This document shows positions 56,379 through 64,000 of a DNA stretch of 64,000 nt, in pieces. The DNA is from Erythrobacter crassostreae. GTDB lineage: Bacteria; Pseudomonadota; Alphaproteobacteria; Sphingomonadales; Sphingomonadaceae. A program made the position numbers and the translations under genes. The DNA lies in assembly GCF_019204045.1 (NCBI RefSeq), contig NZ_JAGSPC010000001.1, forward strand, positions 806,001 to 870,000, written 5' to 3'. Numbering within the stretch: the stretch's first letter is position 1; the number at the start of each line of letters is the position of its first letter. The notes beneath the pieces are model-generated. The model saw only the letters and a program-made list of their open reading frames with translations. It did not search any database and was not told the DNA's origin.

Positions 56379-57731
56379 ATGACACGCAAAGTTTCATATT
56401 TGTTATCGGCGGGGCTGCTCGCTGCGGCCGCGGTACCGGCGACTGCGCAAGAGGAAGACGCACTCTTGCAAGAGCTTGCCAAGATGCGGGCAGAGATGGC
56501 GCAGATGGCCGCGCGTGTGGAGACACTCGAAAGCGAATTGGCCGAGACGAAGGCGCAGGCAGAGACAAATGCCGCAAATGTGCAGACAGTCGCCGTGGCT
56601 GAGCCAGCCAGTGATACCTCGATCGAGTTCAAAGGCACCCCGCAGATTACAAGCGAAGGTGGCTGGAGCTTCAAGCCGCGCGGCCGTCTGCAATATGATG
56701 CCGGTGTGGTCGATGCGCCCGATTCAACAGGGCGCGAAGATGGTTTCGGCAATGATGTCCGCCGCGCCCGTCTTGGCGTGTCGGGCGACATTCCTGGCGG
56801 CTTTGGCTACAAATTCGAAGTCGATGTTGCGAACAGCGATCTTATTGTCACAGACGCGATCATCTCTTACGAAACCGGCAACGTCGATGTTCAGGTCGGC
56901 CAATTCAACAATTTCCAGGGGCTAGAAGAGCTGACCAGCAGCTTGCACACCTCCTTTATCGAGCGGGCGGCATTTACCGATGCGTTCGGCTTCATCCGCC
57001 GGGTCGGCGTTGGCGTAACTTACGGCGAAGGTGATGTCCTCGTCCAAGGCGGCGTGTTCACCGATAATATGGACCGGCTATCGAACCAGAATTGGAGCGC
57101 CAATGGGCGCGCCGTGTACATGCCAAAATTCGGCGATACACAACTGCACCTTGGCGGATCGGTTCACTACCGTTCGTACGAAGACGGGAACACCGTCCGC
57201 TATCGTCAGCGCCCTCTGGTGGGCTTCACCAGTGAACGGTTCATCAACACAGGCAATCTGGGCGCGGAAAGCGAAACCGGTTTTGGTGTTGAAGGTGCGA
57301 TGATCGCTGGCCCATTCCATGCGGCAGTCGAAGGTCGCTGGCAGAATCTCGATATGCCTCTTGGCATGGACACTTCCAACTTCTTCGGCGGCTATGCCGA
57401 GGTCGGCTATTTCCTGACCAAAGGCGATACGCGCGGGTACAAGGGCGGCAAATTTGACCGTACAAAGCCTGCCAATCCGGTTGGCGAAGGCGGTATGGGC
57501 TCGCTCCAGCTGAACCTGCGTTATGATCGGCTCGATCTGAATGATGGTACTATTATCGGCGGAACTCAGGATGGCTATTTCGCCTCGCTGGTGTGGAAGC
57601 CGACTGACTACACGATGCTGCTCGCGAATTACGGGCGGCTTGAATACGGGGACGCCGTGTTCCCGACAGCGACGGGCAGCCGCGATTACGGTGCCGATGT
57701 CTTTGCTGTGCGCGCGCAAATCGACTTCTGA
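56379..57731 (+). CDS. Phosphate-selective porin (OprO/OprP family)
   Basis: 450 residues. The signal peptide ends near VPATAQE. A coiled-coil/helical segment (about 26-62, LLQELAKMRAEMAQMAARVE) precedes a 16-strand-like barrel with FGYKFEVDVANSD, DVQVGQFNNFQGLEELTS and a terminal FAVRAQIDF ending in Phe. This is the OprP/OprO layout: a trimer that binds phosphate or polyphosphate in the outer membrane. ATG 56379 is preferred to an in-frame start 12 nt upstream. The Pho-box-like repeats in front imply induction by phosphate starvation. pstS follows at 83 nt. Confidence 0.9.
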   Translation: MTRKVSYLLSAGLLAAAAVPATAQEEDALLQELAKMRAEMAQMAARVETLESELAETKAQAETNAANVQTVAVAEPASDTSIEFKGTPQITSEGGWSFKPRGRLQYDAGVVDAPDSTGREDGFGNDVRRARLGVSGDIPGGFGYKFEVDVANSDLIVTDAIISYETGNVDVQVGQFNNFQGLEELTSSLHTSFIERAAFTDAFGFIRRVGVGVTYGEGDVLVQGGVFTDNMDRLSNQNWSANGRAVYMPKFGDTQLHLGGSVHYRSYEDGNTVRYRQRPLVGFTSERFINTGNLGAESETGFGVEGAMIAGPFHAAVEGRWQNLDMPLGMDTSNFFGGYAEVGYFLTKGDTRGYKGGKFDRTKPANPVGEGGMGSLQLNLRYDRLDLNDGTIIGGTQDGYFASLVWKPTDYTMLLANYGRLEYGDAVFPTATGSRDYGADVFAVRAQIDF

Positions 57732-57749
57732 TCGGCCGCGAATAGCGCT

Positions 57750-57767
57750 CTGTCACTACAACGTCAC
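57750..57767 (+). promoter_or_regulatory. Pho box upstream of pstS
   Basis: CTGTCAC-TACA-ACGTCAC: two 7-bp direct repeats with a 4-bp spacer, the classical PhoB-site architecture. It lies 48-65 bp before the pstS ATG. The match to the repeat pattern is better than at the porin. Confidence 0.75.
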
Positions 57768-57814
57768 ATGATCGACATACTCGCTCGATCAGACCAATCC
57801 TGAAGGATGAAATC

Positions 57815-58882
57815 ATGAAATCGACTACCACTATCGCAATGGCCCTGATGGCATCTGTTTCGCTCGTCGCTTGCGATTCCGCGTCAGGCGGCGGCTCGCG
57901 CGACTCGATCCGGGCTGTCGGCTCTTCGACTGTTTTCCCATTTGCGAAACAGGTTGCTGAAAGCTTCGCCCGCTCGAACCCTGAGTTCAATTCACCGCTG
58001 ATCGAATCGACCGGCACCGGCGGCGGCATCCAGTTGTTCTGCAGCAAAGAAGGTGCGGATTCGCCTGACATGGCGAACGCATCGCGCCGCATGAAGGTCT
58101 CTGAATTTGAAAGCTGCCTTGAAAACGGCGTTCAGGATGTGATCGAACTTCAAGTTGGCCTGGACGGTATCGCTTTCGCCTCGGCCCAAGAAGGTATCCA
58201 GCTGAACCTGACGCCGAAGATCGTTTACGAGGCGCTGGCCGCCAATCCTTACGGCGGTGAGCAAACCAACAAAACGTGGGCCGATGTTGATCCGTCGCTG
58301 CCTGCTGAACCGATCCTCGTTTACGGTCCGCCGAGCACTTCGGGTACACGTGACGCTTTGAAAGAGCTCGTCCTCGAAGCCGGTTGTGACAGCAACCCAG
58401 ACATGAAAGCTCTTAAAGAGCAGGATGAAGACAAGCATCAGGCGGTCTGCACCGAAGTTCGTTCGGACGGCGCATATGTGGACCAAGGCGAGCAGGATAA
58501 CCTGATCGTTCAGAAAATTCAGGGCAACCCACTGTCTATTGGCGTGTTCGGGTTCTCTTACCTCGAGGAAAACTCGGACAAGGTAAAAGGTCTGCCGATG
58601 AACAATGTTCAGCCCACCTATGAGAACATCTCGAACTTCTCATATCCGGGTGCCCGTCCGCTGTATGTCTATGTGAAGAAAGCGCATATGGGCGCGATCC
58701 CGGGCCTCGATCTTTACCTGCAAGAATGGGTGAAGAACTGGAACCCTGACGGTTCGCTCGCTGGCATCGGACTTGTCGCATCGCCGGAAGACGAGCGCGC
58801 CATGAACGAAAAGCGTGTGAATGATCAGATCACTCTCACTATGGCTGATCTCACCGGCGAAGCAGTTGCCGAGAGCGAATAA
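57815..58882 (+). CDS. pstS: Phosphate ABC-transporter binding protein PstS, lipoprotein
   Basis: 355 residues. The leader ends in the lipobox LVAC (Cys20), so it is anchored. Phosphate-contact motifs are RAVGSSTVFPFAKQ near the N-terminus and VYGPPSTSGTRDALKELV in the middle. It delivers phosphate to PstCAB. No pstC, pstA or pstB is in the window, and the next gene is convergent. This length and style are those of the larger PstS-like proteins that accompany pstC/pstA with long N-termini. A Pho box and a GAAGGATG ribosome-binding site precede it. Confidence 0.92.
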   Translation: MKSTTTIAMALMASVSLVACDSASGGGSRDSIRAVGSSTVFPFAKQVAESFARSNPEFNSPLIESTGTGGGIQLFCSKEGADSPDMANASRRMKVSEFESCLENGVQDVIELQVGLDGIAFASAQEGIQLNLTPKIVYEALAANPYGGEQTNKTWADVDPSLPAEPILVYGPPSTSGTRDALKELVLEAGCDSNPDMKALKEQDEDKHQAVCTEVRSDGAYVDQGEQDNLIVQKIQGNPLSIGVFGFSYLEENSDKVKGLPMNNVQPTYENISNFSYPGARPLYVYVKKAHMGAIPGLDLYLQEWVKNWNPDGSLAGIGLVASPEDERAMNEKRVNDQITLTMADLTGEAVAESE

Positions 58883-58899
58883 CCGGATTGAGGCGAGGG

Positions 58900-59844
58900 C
58901 TACTTAAAGTCTTCGCCCAGCCGCGCCATCTGGGCCTTTAGCCCTAGCTGGCAGATGTTCTGGATCTCGATCCCCGGGTGGGCGTTCACTTCGATGATCA
59001 ACGGTCCGTCATTCTTGTCGAGCACAATGTCGGACCCGCTATAGCCAAGGCCAATAGCGGGTCCGCATTTGCCGGCCAGTTCCAGAACACGGTCCCAGCC
59101 GGGGACCTGATATCCGATTAACTTGGTACCTGTATCAGGGTGATGCGTGATGACTTCGCCTCTAACCAATGCACGCGTGATCTGTCCGGTGACCAGATCA
59201 ACACCGGCGCCGATCGCGCGTTGGTGCAGGTTTGCTTTACCGTCAGATGCGTTCGTCGGCAGCCGCAGCATGGCCATGATTGGTTCGTCATGCAGGCAGA
59301 TGACCCTGAGATCGGGAAGGCCTTCGGGCACGAGATCGGCCAGTGTGGGGTCGGCGATAATCAGCGGTTCGATCAAAGCCGCATCCTCGCTGACCGTGTC
59401 GCCTGAAAATCCGCCGTCTACGACTTTTTGAATGTGGTGCATCACGTCCGTTTCGGTAAGCGGAGAGCCGGACCCTTTGTACCAGGTGTCCCCCTCTCGC
59501 CGGACAGAAAGCACAATGCCATCGCCTTGCGACCCACGGGCAGGCTTGATCGCCCAAGCATCAGGCATATCGCGCAGCGGTTTGAATGCGTTCAGCTTTT
59601 GGTGATCATCGATCACCGCAATTGTGCCAGTGCAGGCAATTCCGGCTGCTTCCAAAGCGACCTTTGCGGCGACCTTGTCCCGAGCACGCTCAATGGCGCT
59701 GCGCGGATTGTATTTCGCGATCAGCGCATTGCGCATGTTGATGCCAAGGATCTCATCGAGCGAACCGAACGGCGCGGGCTCCATGCCGTGCCCTACTTTG
59801 CGCCCGTCACCCTTGCGCCAGATGCTGCTTAGATTTTCAAACAT
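58900..59844 (-). CDS. RimK-like ATP-grasp ligase (alpha-L-glutamate ligase-like)
   Basis: 314 residues. The N-terminus has the family block GINMRNALIAKYNPRSAI. The ATP-grasp core has AIKPARGSQGDGIVL (ATP-binding Lys) and the metal-binding LIIEVNAHPGIEIQ. This is the alpha-L-glutamate ligase-like group that occurs with 7TM-transglutaminase-type membrane proteins. It likely adds an amino acid to a peptide or protein, but neither substrate nor product is known. Its start overlaps the 7TM gene by 8 nt, which makes it the third gene of a three-gene unit. Confidence 0.88.
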   Translation of the reverse strand: MFENLSSIWRKGDGRKVGHGMEPAPFGSLDEILGINMRNALIAKYNPRSAIERARDKVAAKVALEAAGIACTGTIAVIDDHQKLNAFKPLRDMPDAWAIKPARGSQGDGIVLSVRREGDTWYKGSGSPLTETDVMHHIQKVVDGGFSGDTVSEDAALIEPLIIADPTLADLVPEGLPDLRVICLHDEPIMAMLRLPTNASDGKANLHQRAIGAGVDLVTGQITRALVRGEVITHHPDTGTKLIGYQVPGWDRVLELAGKCGPAIGLGYSGSDIVLDKNDGPLIIEVNAHPGIEIQNICQLGLKAQMARLGEDFK

Positions 59845-60925
59845 CTTCGGGTGACCCGATTACCCATGTCTTGTTCACTGGCAGCTTTGCAGATGTGCCG
59901 AAACGAGCCGCAAACTGCGCCTCGCTATTCGGTACTGTCGGTGGTTCGGACTGCGCGCTGTTGGCCTGTGCCCCGCCGGGCGGAGGCGCTCGCTCATTCA
60001 TTGCGATCGGTATGCTTTCGGGCACGCCCTCTGGCTGTTCGGGGACATCCGGCTCTGCTGAAATCCGCCGTGTATCAGGAGCTCCCGAGCGCCTGTCTTC
60101 CTCCACCCCTTCGGGCAGTTCGGCATTCTTCGCGACCCGCCGCCGCTCAAGCCAGATCGGTGCAAACCGGTGAATCTCTGACAGGCGAAGCCCTCGGTAT
60201 CGGCCAAGAATGGCAATCGCGAGACCGGTGAAGGCTGGCATAAGCAGCGGTGACCACTCGATCAGCATCAGCGCAATGTGCGAAACCATTACAAACTGGA
60301 TCACAACAGAGATCATGAATGTATTGAACGCCTGCCACGCCGCTTCTTTTGCGCCGTCCTTTTCCCATTGGCGCCACCAGCGTTCCACGACGAGCGCACA
60401 AACGATCACGGGGAATGCATCGACCTGCAATTTGGTGTCCAAGAGGCCTTGCAACGCGACAAGGACCAGCACGATGGCAGAGATAAGGGTGCCGAGAAAG
60501 CCGACCCGCGTCATGCGCAGTTTCAGCAAAGTCGGGGTCATAAGCATTCCGGCCAGCACCGATGACCCTAGCACGACAGGCCCCATGATCGGGCCGATCT
60601 GGAGGAACGCCAACGCGATCAACATTGGTGTGAACAGACCAAATGCTTTCACGCCGACAAAGCTACGGGCGAGCACCACCAGAAACGCGCCCAGCGGCAG
60701 AACCATCAGCAAGTTTGATGGCTTCAGACCCCAGATAGCCTGAGAGGTTGCCTGATCGCCGAATGACGAAGGCATAGCAAAAAAGGTCTCTGTATTAGAG
60801 AGACCGAGTGCAACCAGCACCGCGAGCGCAAGGCCCACGCCCAGACCGATATAAAAGGGGCGCCTGACCTGAGGGGTCGCGCGATCCCGTATCCGCCTGA
60901 TTTTAGTGATCAGATCAGAATACAT
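59837..60925 (-). CDS. 7TM protein of the transglutaminase-associated family, short form
   Basis: 362 residues. A first helix (about 24-46) and about six more (about 70-260) contain LKPSNLLMVLPLGAFLVVLARSFVGVKAFGLFTPMLIALAF and GLAIAILGRYRGLRLSEIHRF. These match the 7TM domain that is normally fused to an inactive transglutaminase-like domain. Here the N-terminal part is too short to hold that domain (helix 1 is followed by only about 24 residues before helix 2). The C-terminal tail (about 270-362) is Pro/Glu-rich and disordered. It overlaps both neighbours (8 and 11 nt). Confidence 0.82.
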   Translation of the reverse strand: MYSDLITKIRRIRDRATPQVRRPFYIGLGVGLALAVLVALGLSNTETFFAMPSSFGDQATSQAIWGLKPSNLLMVLPLGAFLVVLARSFVGVKAFGLFTPMLIALAFLQIGPIMGPVVLGSSVLAGMLMTPTLLKLRMTRVGFLGTLISAIVLVLVALQGLLDTKLQVDAFPVIVCALVVERWWRQWEKDGAKEAAWQAFNTFMISVVIQFVMVSHIALMLIEWSPLLMPAFTGLAIAILGRYRGLRLSEIHRFAPIWLERRRVAKNAELPEGVEEDRRSGAPDTRRISAEPDVPEQPEGVPESIPIAMNERAPPPGGAQANSAQSEPPTVPNSEAQFAARFGTSAKLPVNKTWVIGSPEDV

Positions 60926-61850
60926 ACCCTACCGATAGAGTTAGCCTGTACCCCTCGCGTTCGCGAACGGGTTCATTGCTGTCAGAGAAAATATACTTGG
61001 CTTCCGCCTCGACACGCCATTTGTCGGGCCACCAAAGAAGCTCGACTTCGGGCACGAACAGCGTGTCATTGCGCTGCGTGCCGGTGTCTGTGAGCCGGCC
61101 ATCAAACCGTGTGTTCAGGAACTGGATTGCCGGGCGAACACGCAAATCGGGCGTGATCGGTTGGGTGTAGGAAACGCTCGCTGATTGCCGCTCATAGCCG
61201 CGCTGCGGATCATCGGAATTGATGGATTCCGCTCGCAGGTCGAATGTCAGATAATTGTAACGGCCGAACCGGTGGCGGTATTGCGCATCGAAACGCGGAC
61301 CTTCGCCGCGCGTATCCTCATCGAGGCCATTGTCATAGCTGCGATCCCGCCATGTGCCCCGAACGCGAAAACGGTGAGTGCGTTCTGGCTCGTAAGTGAG
61401 CGCGACTGAGCCTTGAAGCTCATCAGTGTTGCTGGATTCAGCGGTTACAAAGTCATCGTAGTGACGGGCGCGAGCCTCGATTTCCCATTCTTTGTTGAGA
61501 TCTTGCTGCACGCGCGCCGTGAAACGGTCACGCGCGCTATCACTGCGACCTTCGCCGAGGCGGAGAACCTCGATCCGGTCCGCTTCGATACGAAAGCGTG
61601 TGTTGTCATCTTCCAGACCGACGCCAACTTGTGCGCGCAAAGTGAATGCATCGCCGTCCACGACCAATTGCTCGTCGCGGGTCGTGCTTTCCGCGCTGAT
61701 GAAAGAGAACTCGACACGGGCATACGGATCAAGCTGCCAATCATCTTTATCCTGTGCACTCGCCGGCGCGTGAGCAAGCCCGGCGCTCATCATAGCGATC
61801 ACGCTGATCACCGCAGCGCAGATACGATTCAAGGCATTCCAATATGTCAT
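60915..61850 (-). CDS. Predicted outer-membrane beta-barrel protein
   Basis: 311 residues. The signal peptide ends near AHAPASAQD. The mature part is a run of alternating amphipathic strands (FTLRAQVGVGLEDD, RFRVRGTWRDRSY, ASVSYTQPITPDLRVRP) ending in the barrel signature SVGYVF with C-terminal Phe. About 12-14 strands are plausible. No family is recognised. It is the first gene of the barrel-7TM-ligase unit and overlaps the 7TM gene by 11 nt. The start at 61850 (MTYWNALNR) gives the signal peptide; an upstream in-frame start is less likely. Confidence 0.72.
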   Translation of the reverse strand: MTYWNALNRICAAVISVIAMMSAGLAHAPASAQDKDDWQLDPYARVEFSFISAESTTRDEQLVVDGDAFTLRAQVGVGLEDDNTRFRIEADRIEVLRLGEGRSDSARDRFTARVQQDLNKEWEIEARARHYDDFVTAESSNTDELQGSVALTYEPERTHRFRVRGTWRDRSYDNGLDEDTRGEGPRFDAQYRHRFGRYNYLTFDLRAESINSDDPQRGYERQSASVSYTQPITPDLRVRPAIQFLNTRFDGRLTDTGTQRNDTLFVPEVELLWWPDKWRVEAEAKYIFSDSNEPVREREGYRLTLSVGYVF

Positions 61851-62031
61851 ATGCGTGTGAATACGCAGGGAGAATTTAGAAATTCCTAACCTTGATCTTA
61901 AACCACGAAAAACGTTGTAACGGGCCAAGTCTGCCCTTTGTGAGAACGCGACAGCGCGCCGAGGTCGTTAACTTCGAATTCGTGGAAATTGCATGGCGCG
62001 GAAAGTCAAATTTAAACGCTATTTCAATGTG

Positions 62032-64000
62032 TTAAAGCGGATTTCCGTCCTGATCACGGAAAATCTCGCGCCGGCCGACATGGTTTGCGGGGCCGACGAG
62101 CCCTTCGCTTTCCATCCGTTCGATCCATTTCGCTGCGGTGTTGTAACCGACGCCCATTTGGCGCTGGAGCCATGAACCAGACGCTTTCTGGTTCTCGATC
62201 ACGATCTGGCAGGCCTGACGATATTTACGCTCATCCGGGTTATCCGATGCGGTCAGATCATCTTCAAAATTGAGGCCCCCGCCATCGGCTGGCTCCTCGG
62301 TAACGGCCTCGATATATTCAGGCGATCCCTGCGCACGCCAGAAATCGGCGACTGCTTCAACTTCTTCATCGCTGACAAACGGGCCGTGCACACGCACCAT
62401 CGCGCCGGTGTTCGGCTTGTACAGCATGTCACCTTTTCCCAGCAGCTGCTCGGCGCCTTGCTCACCCAGAATGGTGCGGCTGTCGATCCGGCTGGTAACC
62501 TTAAAGCTGATCCGCGTTGGCAGGTTGGCTTTGATCACGCCGGTAATAACATCGACCGAAGGGCGCTGTGTCGCCATAATCAAGTGGATGCCGGCCGCAC
62601 GCGATTTCTGGCTGAGCCGCTGGATCAGGACTTCGATTTCCTTGCCTACAGTTACCATCAAATCGGCGAGTTCATCGACGATCAGGACAATCTGCGGCAG
62701 CGGCTGATAATCGAGCTGCTCTTCTTCATACAATTGTTCGCCGGTATCAGGGTCAAAACCGGTCTGGACACGGCGACCGAGCGGCTTGCCTTTGGCAGCA
62801 GCAGTGCGAATTTTCTCGTTAAAACTGTGAATGTTACGCGAATTGATCGAGCTCATCATGCGGTAACGACGTTCCATCTCCTCAACCGCCCATTTTAGCG
62901 CCCGAACAGATTTATGCGGCTCCGTCACCACCGGTGAAAGAAGGTGCGGAATATCATCGTAGCTCTTCAGCTCGAGCACCTTGGGATCGATCAGGATCAA
63001 ACGGCATTCTGCAGGTGTGAAATGATACAGCAGCGAAAGCAGGATGCAGTTGAGACCAACCGACTTACCCGAACCGGTTGTACCCGCCACAAGCAGGTGA
63101 GGCATGGCGGCCAGATCGGCGATGATCGGTTCGCCTGCAATGTCCTTACCCAAGATGATCGGCAGGCTGCCTTTGTTTTCGGCAAAATCGGCACACGCGG
63201 CGAGCTCTTTGAGCATGACCATTTGGCGGTCGGTGTTCGGAAGCTCGATCCCCATCACTGTTTTGCCGGGAATGGGCGACACACGGGCGGAAATGGCCGA
63301 CATGTTGCGTGCGATATCTTCGGCAAGTCCGACCACGCGGCTGGCTTTGATACCCGGTGCCGGTTCCAGCTCATACATAGTCACAACCGGACCAGTGCGA
63401 ACGGCGGTGATTTCACCCTTTACGTTGAAATCATCGAGCACATTCTCGAGCAGTCGCGCGTTGCGTTCCAACGCCAGTTTATCCAGTTTTGGCCCCAAAT
63501 CTTCCGGCGGTTCGGCCAGCAAGTCCAAGCTTGGCAAATTGTAGGTCGCGAACATGTCGCCCTGATTTTGCTTTGCCGGGGCTGCCTTTTTGGGCGGAGC
63601 AGAGGGATCGGTAATTTCAGGGGCGCGGCGCGGAGCCGGCTCTGGTCGCTCAGGCGCGATGACCTTGGCCGTCCTGCGCGCTTTGGTTGCGGGGGCCTCC
63701 GTTTCTTCTTCTTCGACGAATGTCAGGCGCGGCTCTCCGCTCCCACGAAGAAACGGGATACGCGACAGAATTGAGCTCCCAATCGTGCTCTCACTGATGA
63801 ATTTCGGCAGTGTAAGGAGCGCGCGCCAGTCGATCGCGAAAACCCGCGTGATCAGAATGACACCGCCTGCGAGGCAGGCAACCAAAGCACCGAGCGTGAT
63901 CCAGCCCGAAGCGCCGCCGCCAAAGCGGCCGGAAACCGCCTCAATTGCAGAGGAGCCAAGCAGGCCGGAAACACCGCCGAGCTGCGCCGGAAGCGTACCG
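62032..64000 (-). CDS. ftsK: DNA translocase FtsK (partial, N-terminus outside window)
   Basis: At least 655 codons, open to the window edge. The visible N-part is Gly-rich and ends in a hydrophobic helix (WITLGALVACLAGGVILI). A Pro/Ala linker follows, then the motor with Walker A GTTGSGKSVGLN, Walker B IVLIVDELADLM and FDPDTGEQLYEEEQL. It ends in the gamma winged helix (QACQIVIENQKASGSWLQRQ), which reads KOPS sites. FtsK links septum formation to chromosome separation. The stop at 62032 is followed by a 181-bp gap before the barrel gene's start. Confidence 0.95.
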   Translation of the reverse strand, partial: GTLPAQLGGVSGLLGSSAIEAVSGRFGGGASGWITLGALVACLAGGVILITRVFAIDWRALLTLPKFISESTIGSSILSRIPFLRGSGEPRLTFVEEEETEAPATKARRTAKVIAPERPEPAPRRAPEITDPSAPPKKAAPAKQNQGDMFATYNLPSLDLLAEPPEDLGPKLDKLALERNARLLENVLDDFNVKGEITAVRTGPVVTMYELEPAPGIKASRVVGLAEDIARNMSAISARVSPIPGKTVMGIELPNTDRQMVMLKELAACADFAENKGSLPIILGKDIAGEPIIADLAAMPHLLVAGTTGSGKSVGLNCILLSLLYHFTPAECRLILIDPKVLELKSYDDIPHLLSPVVTEPHKSVRALKWAVEEMERRYRMMSSINSRNIHSFNEKIRTAAAKGKPLGRRVQTGFDPDTGEQLYEEEQLDYQPLPQIVLIVDELADLMVTVGKEIEVLIQRLSQKSRAAGIHLIMATQRPSVDVITGVIKANLPTRISFKVTSRIDSRTILGEQGAEQLLGKGDMLYKPNTGAMVRVHGPFVSDEEVEAVADFWRAQGSPEYIEAVTEEPADGGGLNFEDDLTASDNPDERKYRQACQIVIENQKASGSWLQRQMGVGYNTAAKWIERMESEGLVGPANHVGRREIFRDQDGNPL

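Noticed and set aside
61993..62175. 60-codon plus-strand frame over the ftsK 3' end
   Set aside because: Mostly antisense to the FtsK gamma domain, with no independent support.

Overview
The window looks like a chromosomal segment of an alphaproteobacterium of the order Sphingomonadales, most likely family Erythrobacteraceae. That placement is an inference from gene content and protein style (exosortase-A-associated glycosyltransferase and O-ligase, PHA depolymerase, OprP-type porin with PstS, RimK-like ligase with a 7TM partner, short lptC/lptA genes after an RNase D) plus moderately high GC. The DNA is gene-dense: many neighbours overlap by 1-11 nt and no gap exceeds 300 bases. I see no rRNA, tRNA, transposase, integrase, prophage or CRISPR array. 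Both ends are cut: the last 40 codons of a bacterial sugar transferase at the left, and FtsK lacking its N-terminus at the right.

Layout. 1-5.3 kb: sugar transferase tail, rnd-lptC-lptA, ung with a DksA/TraR-type zinc-finger gene, and an unknown secreted protein with an OprB-like porin. 5.5-11.6 kb: gltB-gltD glutamate synthase. 11.8-15.9 kb: exosortase-A-associated glycosyltransferase with an acidic membrane protein, divergent from a tiny membrane protein and an O-glycosylation ligase. 16-23 kb: acyl-CoA/PHA-related genes (MaoC hydratase, thiolase, PHA depolymerase), a FecR-like protein, a DUF4126 protein, a HEAT-repeat orphan and an MsbA-like exporter. 23-28.4 kb: M13 peptidase, uppP, a small membrane protein, phenylalanine hydroxylase and ppk2. 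28.4-33 kb: a minus-strand acyl-CoA catabolic cluster (acyl-CoA dehydrogenase, class III CoA-transferase, thiolase, HTD2-type hydratase). 33-36 kb: two small lipoproteins, a parallel beta-helix protein and an unknown secreted protein. 36-44.4 kb: xthA-ribA-GNAT, alkaline phosphatase, a candidate structured RNA, lolA, rpmG, and pabBC-rluA-type-arfB. 44.4-50.6 kb: HerA-like ATPase, a large GST-like protein, an OmpR/EnvZ-type pair and a six-loop EF-hand protein. 50.8-56.3 kb: cupin, VOC protein, Xaa-Pro aminopeptidase divergent from an S9 oligopeptidase, and a thioesterase. 56.3-58.9 kb: phosphate porin and PstS, each behind a Pho-box-like repeat. 58.9-61.9 kb: RimK-like ATP-grasp ligase, 7TM protein and outer-membrane barrel. 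62-64 kb: ftsK.

Main themes are envelope biogenesis (lptCA, lolA, uppP, porins, polysaccharide genes), phosphate (Pho-box porin/PstS, PhoA-type phosphatase, PPK2), acyl-CoA and PHA metabolism (with a TGC-N3-GCA palindrome upstream of phaZ), and proline-peptide degradation. The most interesting items are the RimK-like/7TM/barrel module, whose 7TM protein has no room for the usual transglutaminase-like domain; the apparent CTG start of ribA; a 12-bp hairpin that occludes the uppP ribosome-binding site; and the candidate RNA between phoA and lolA.
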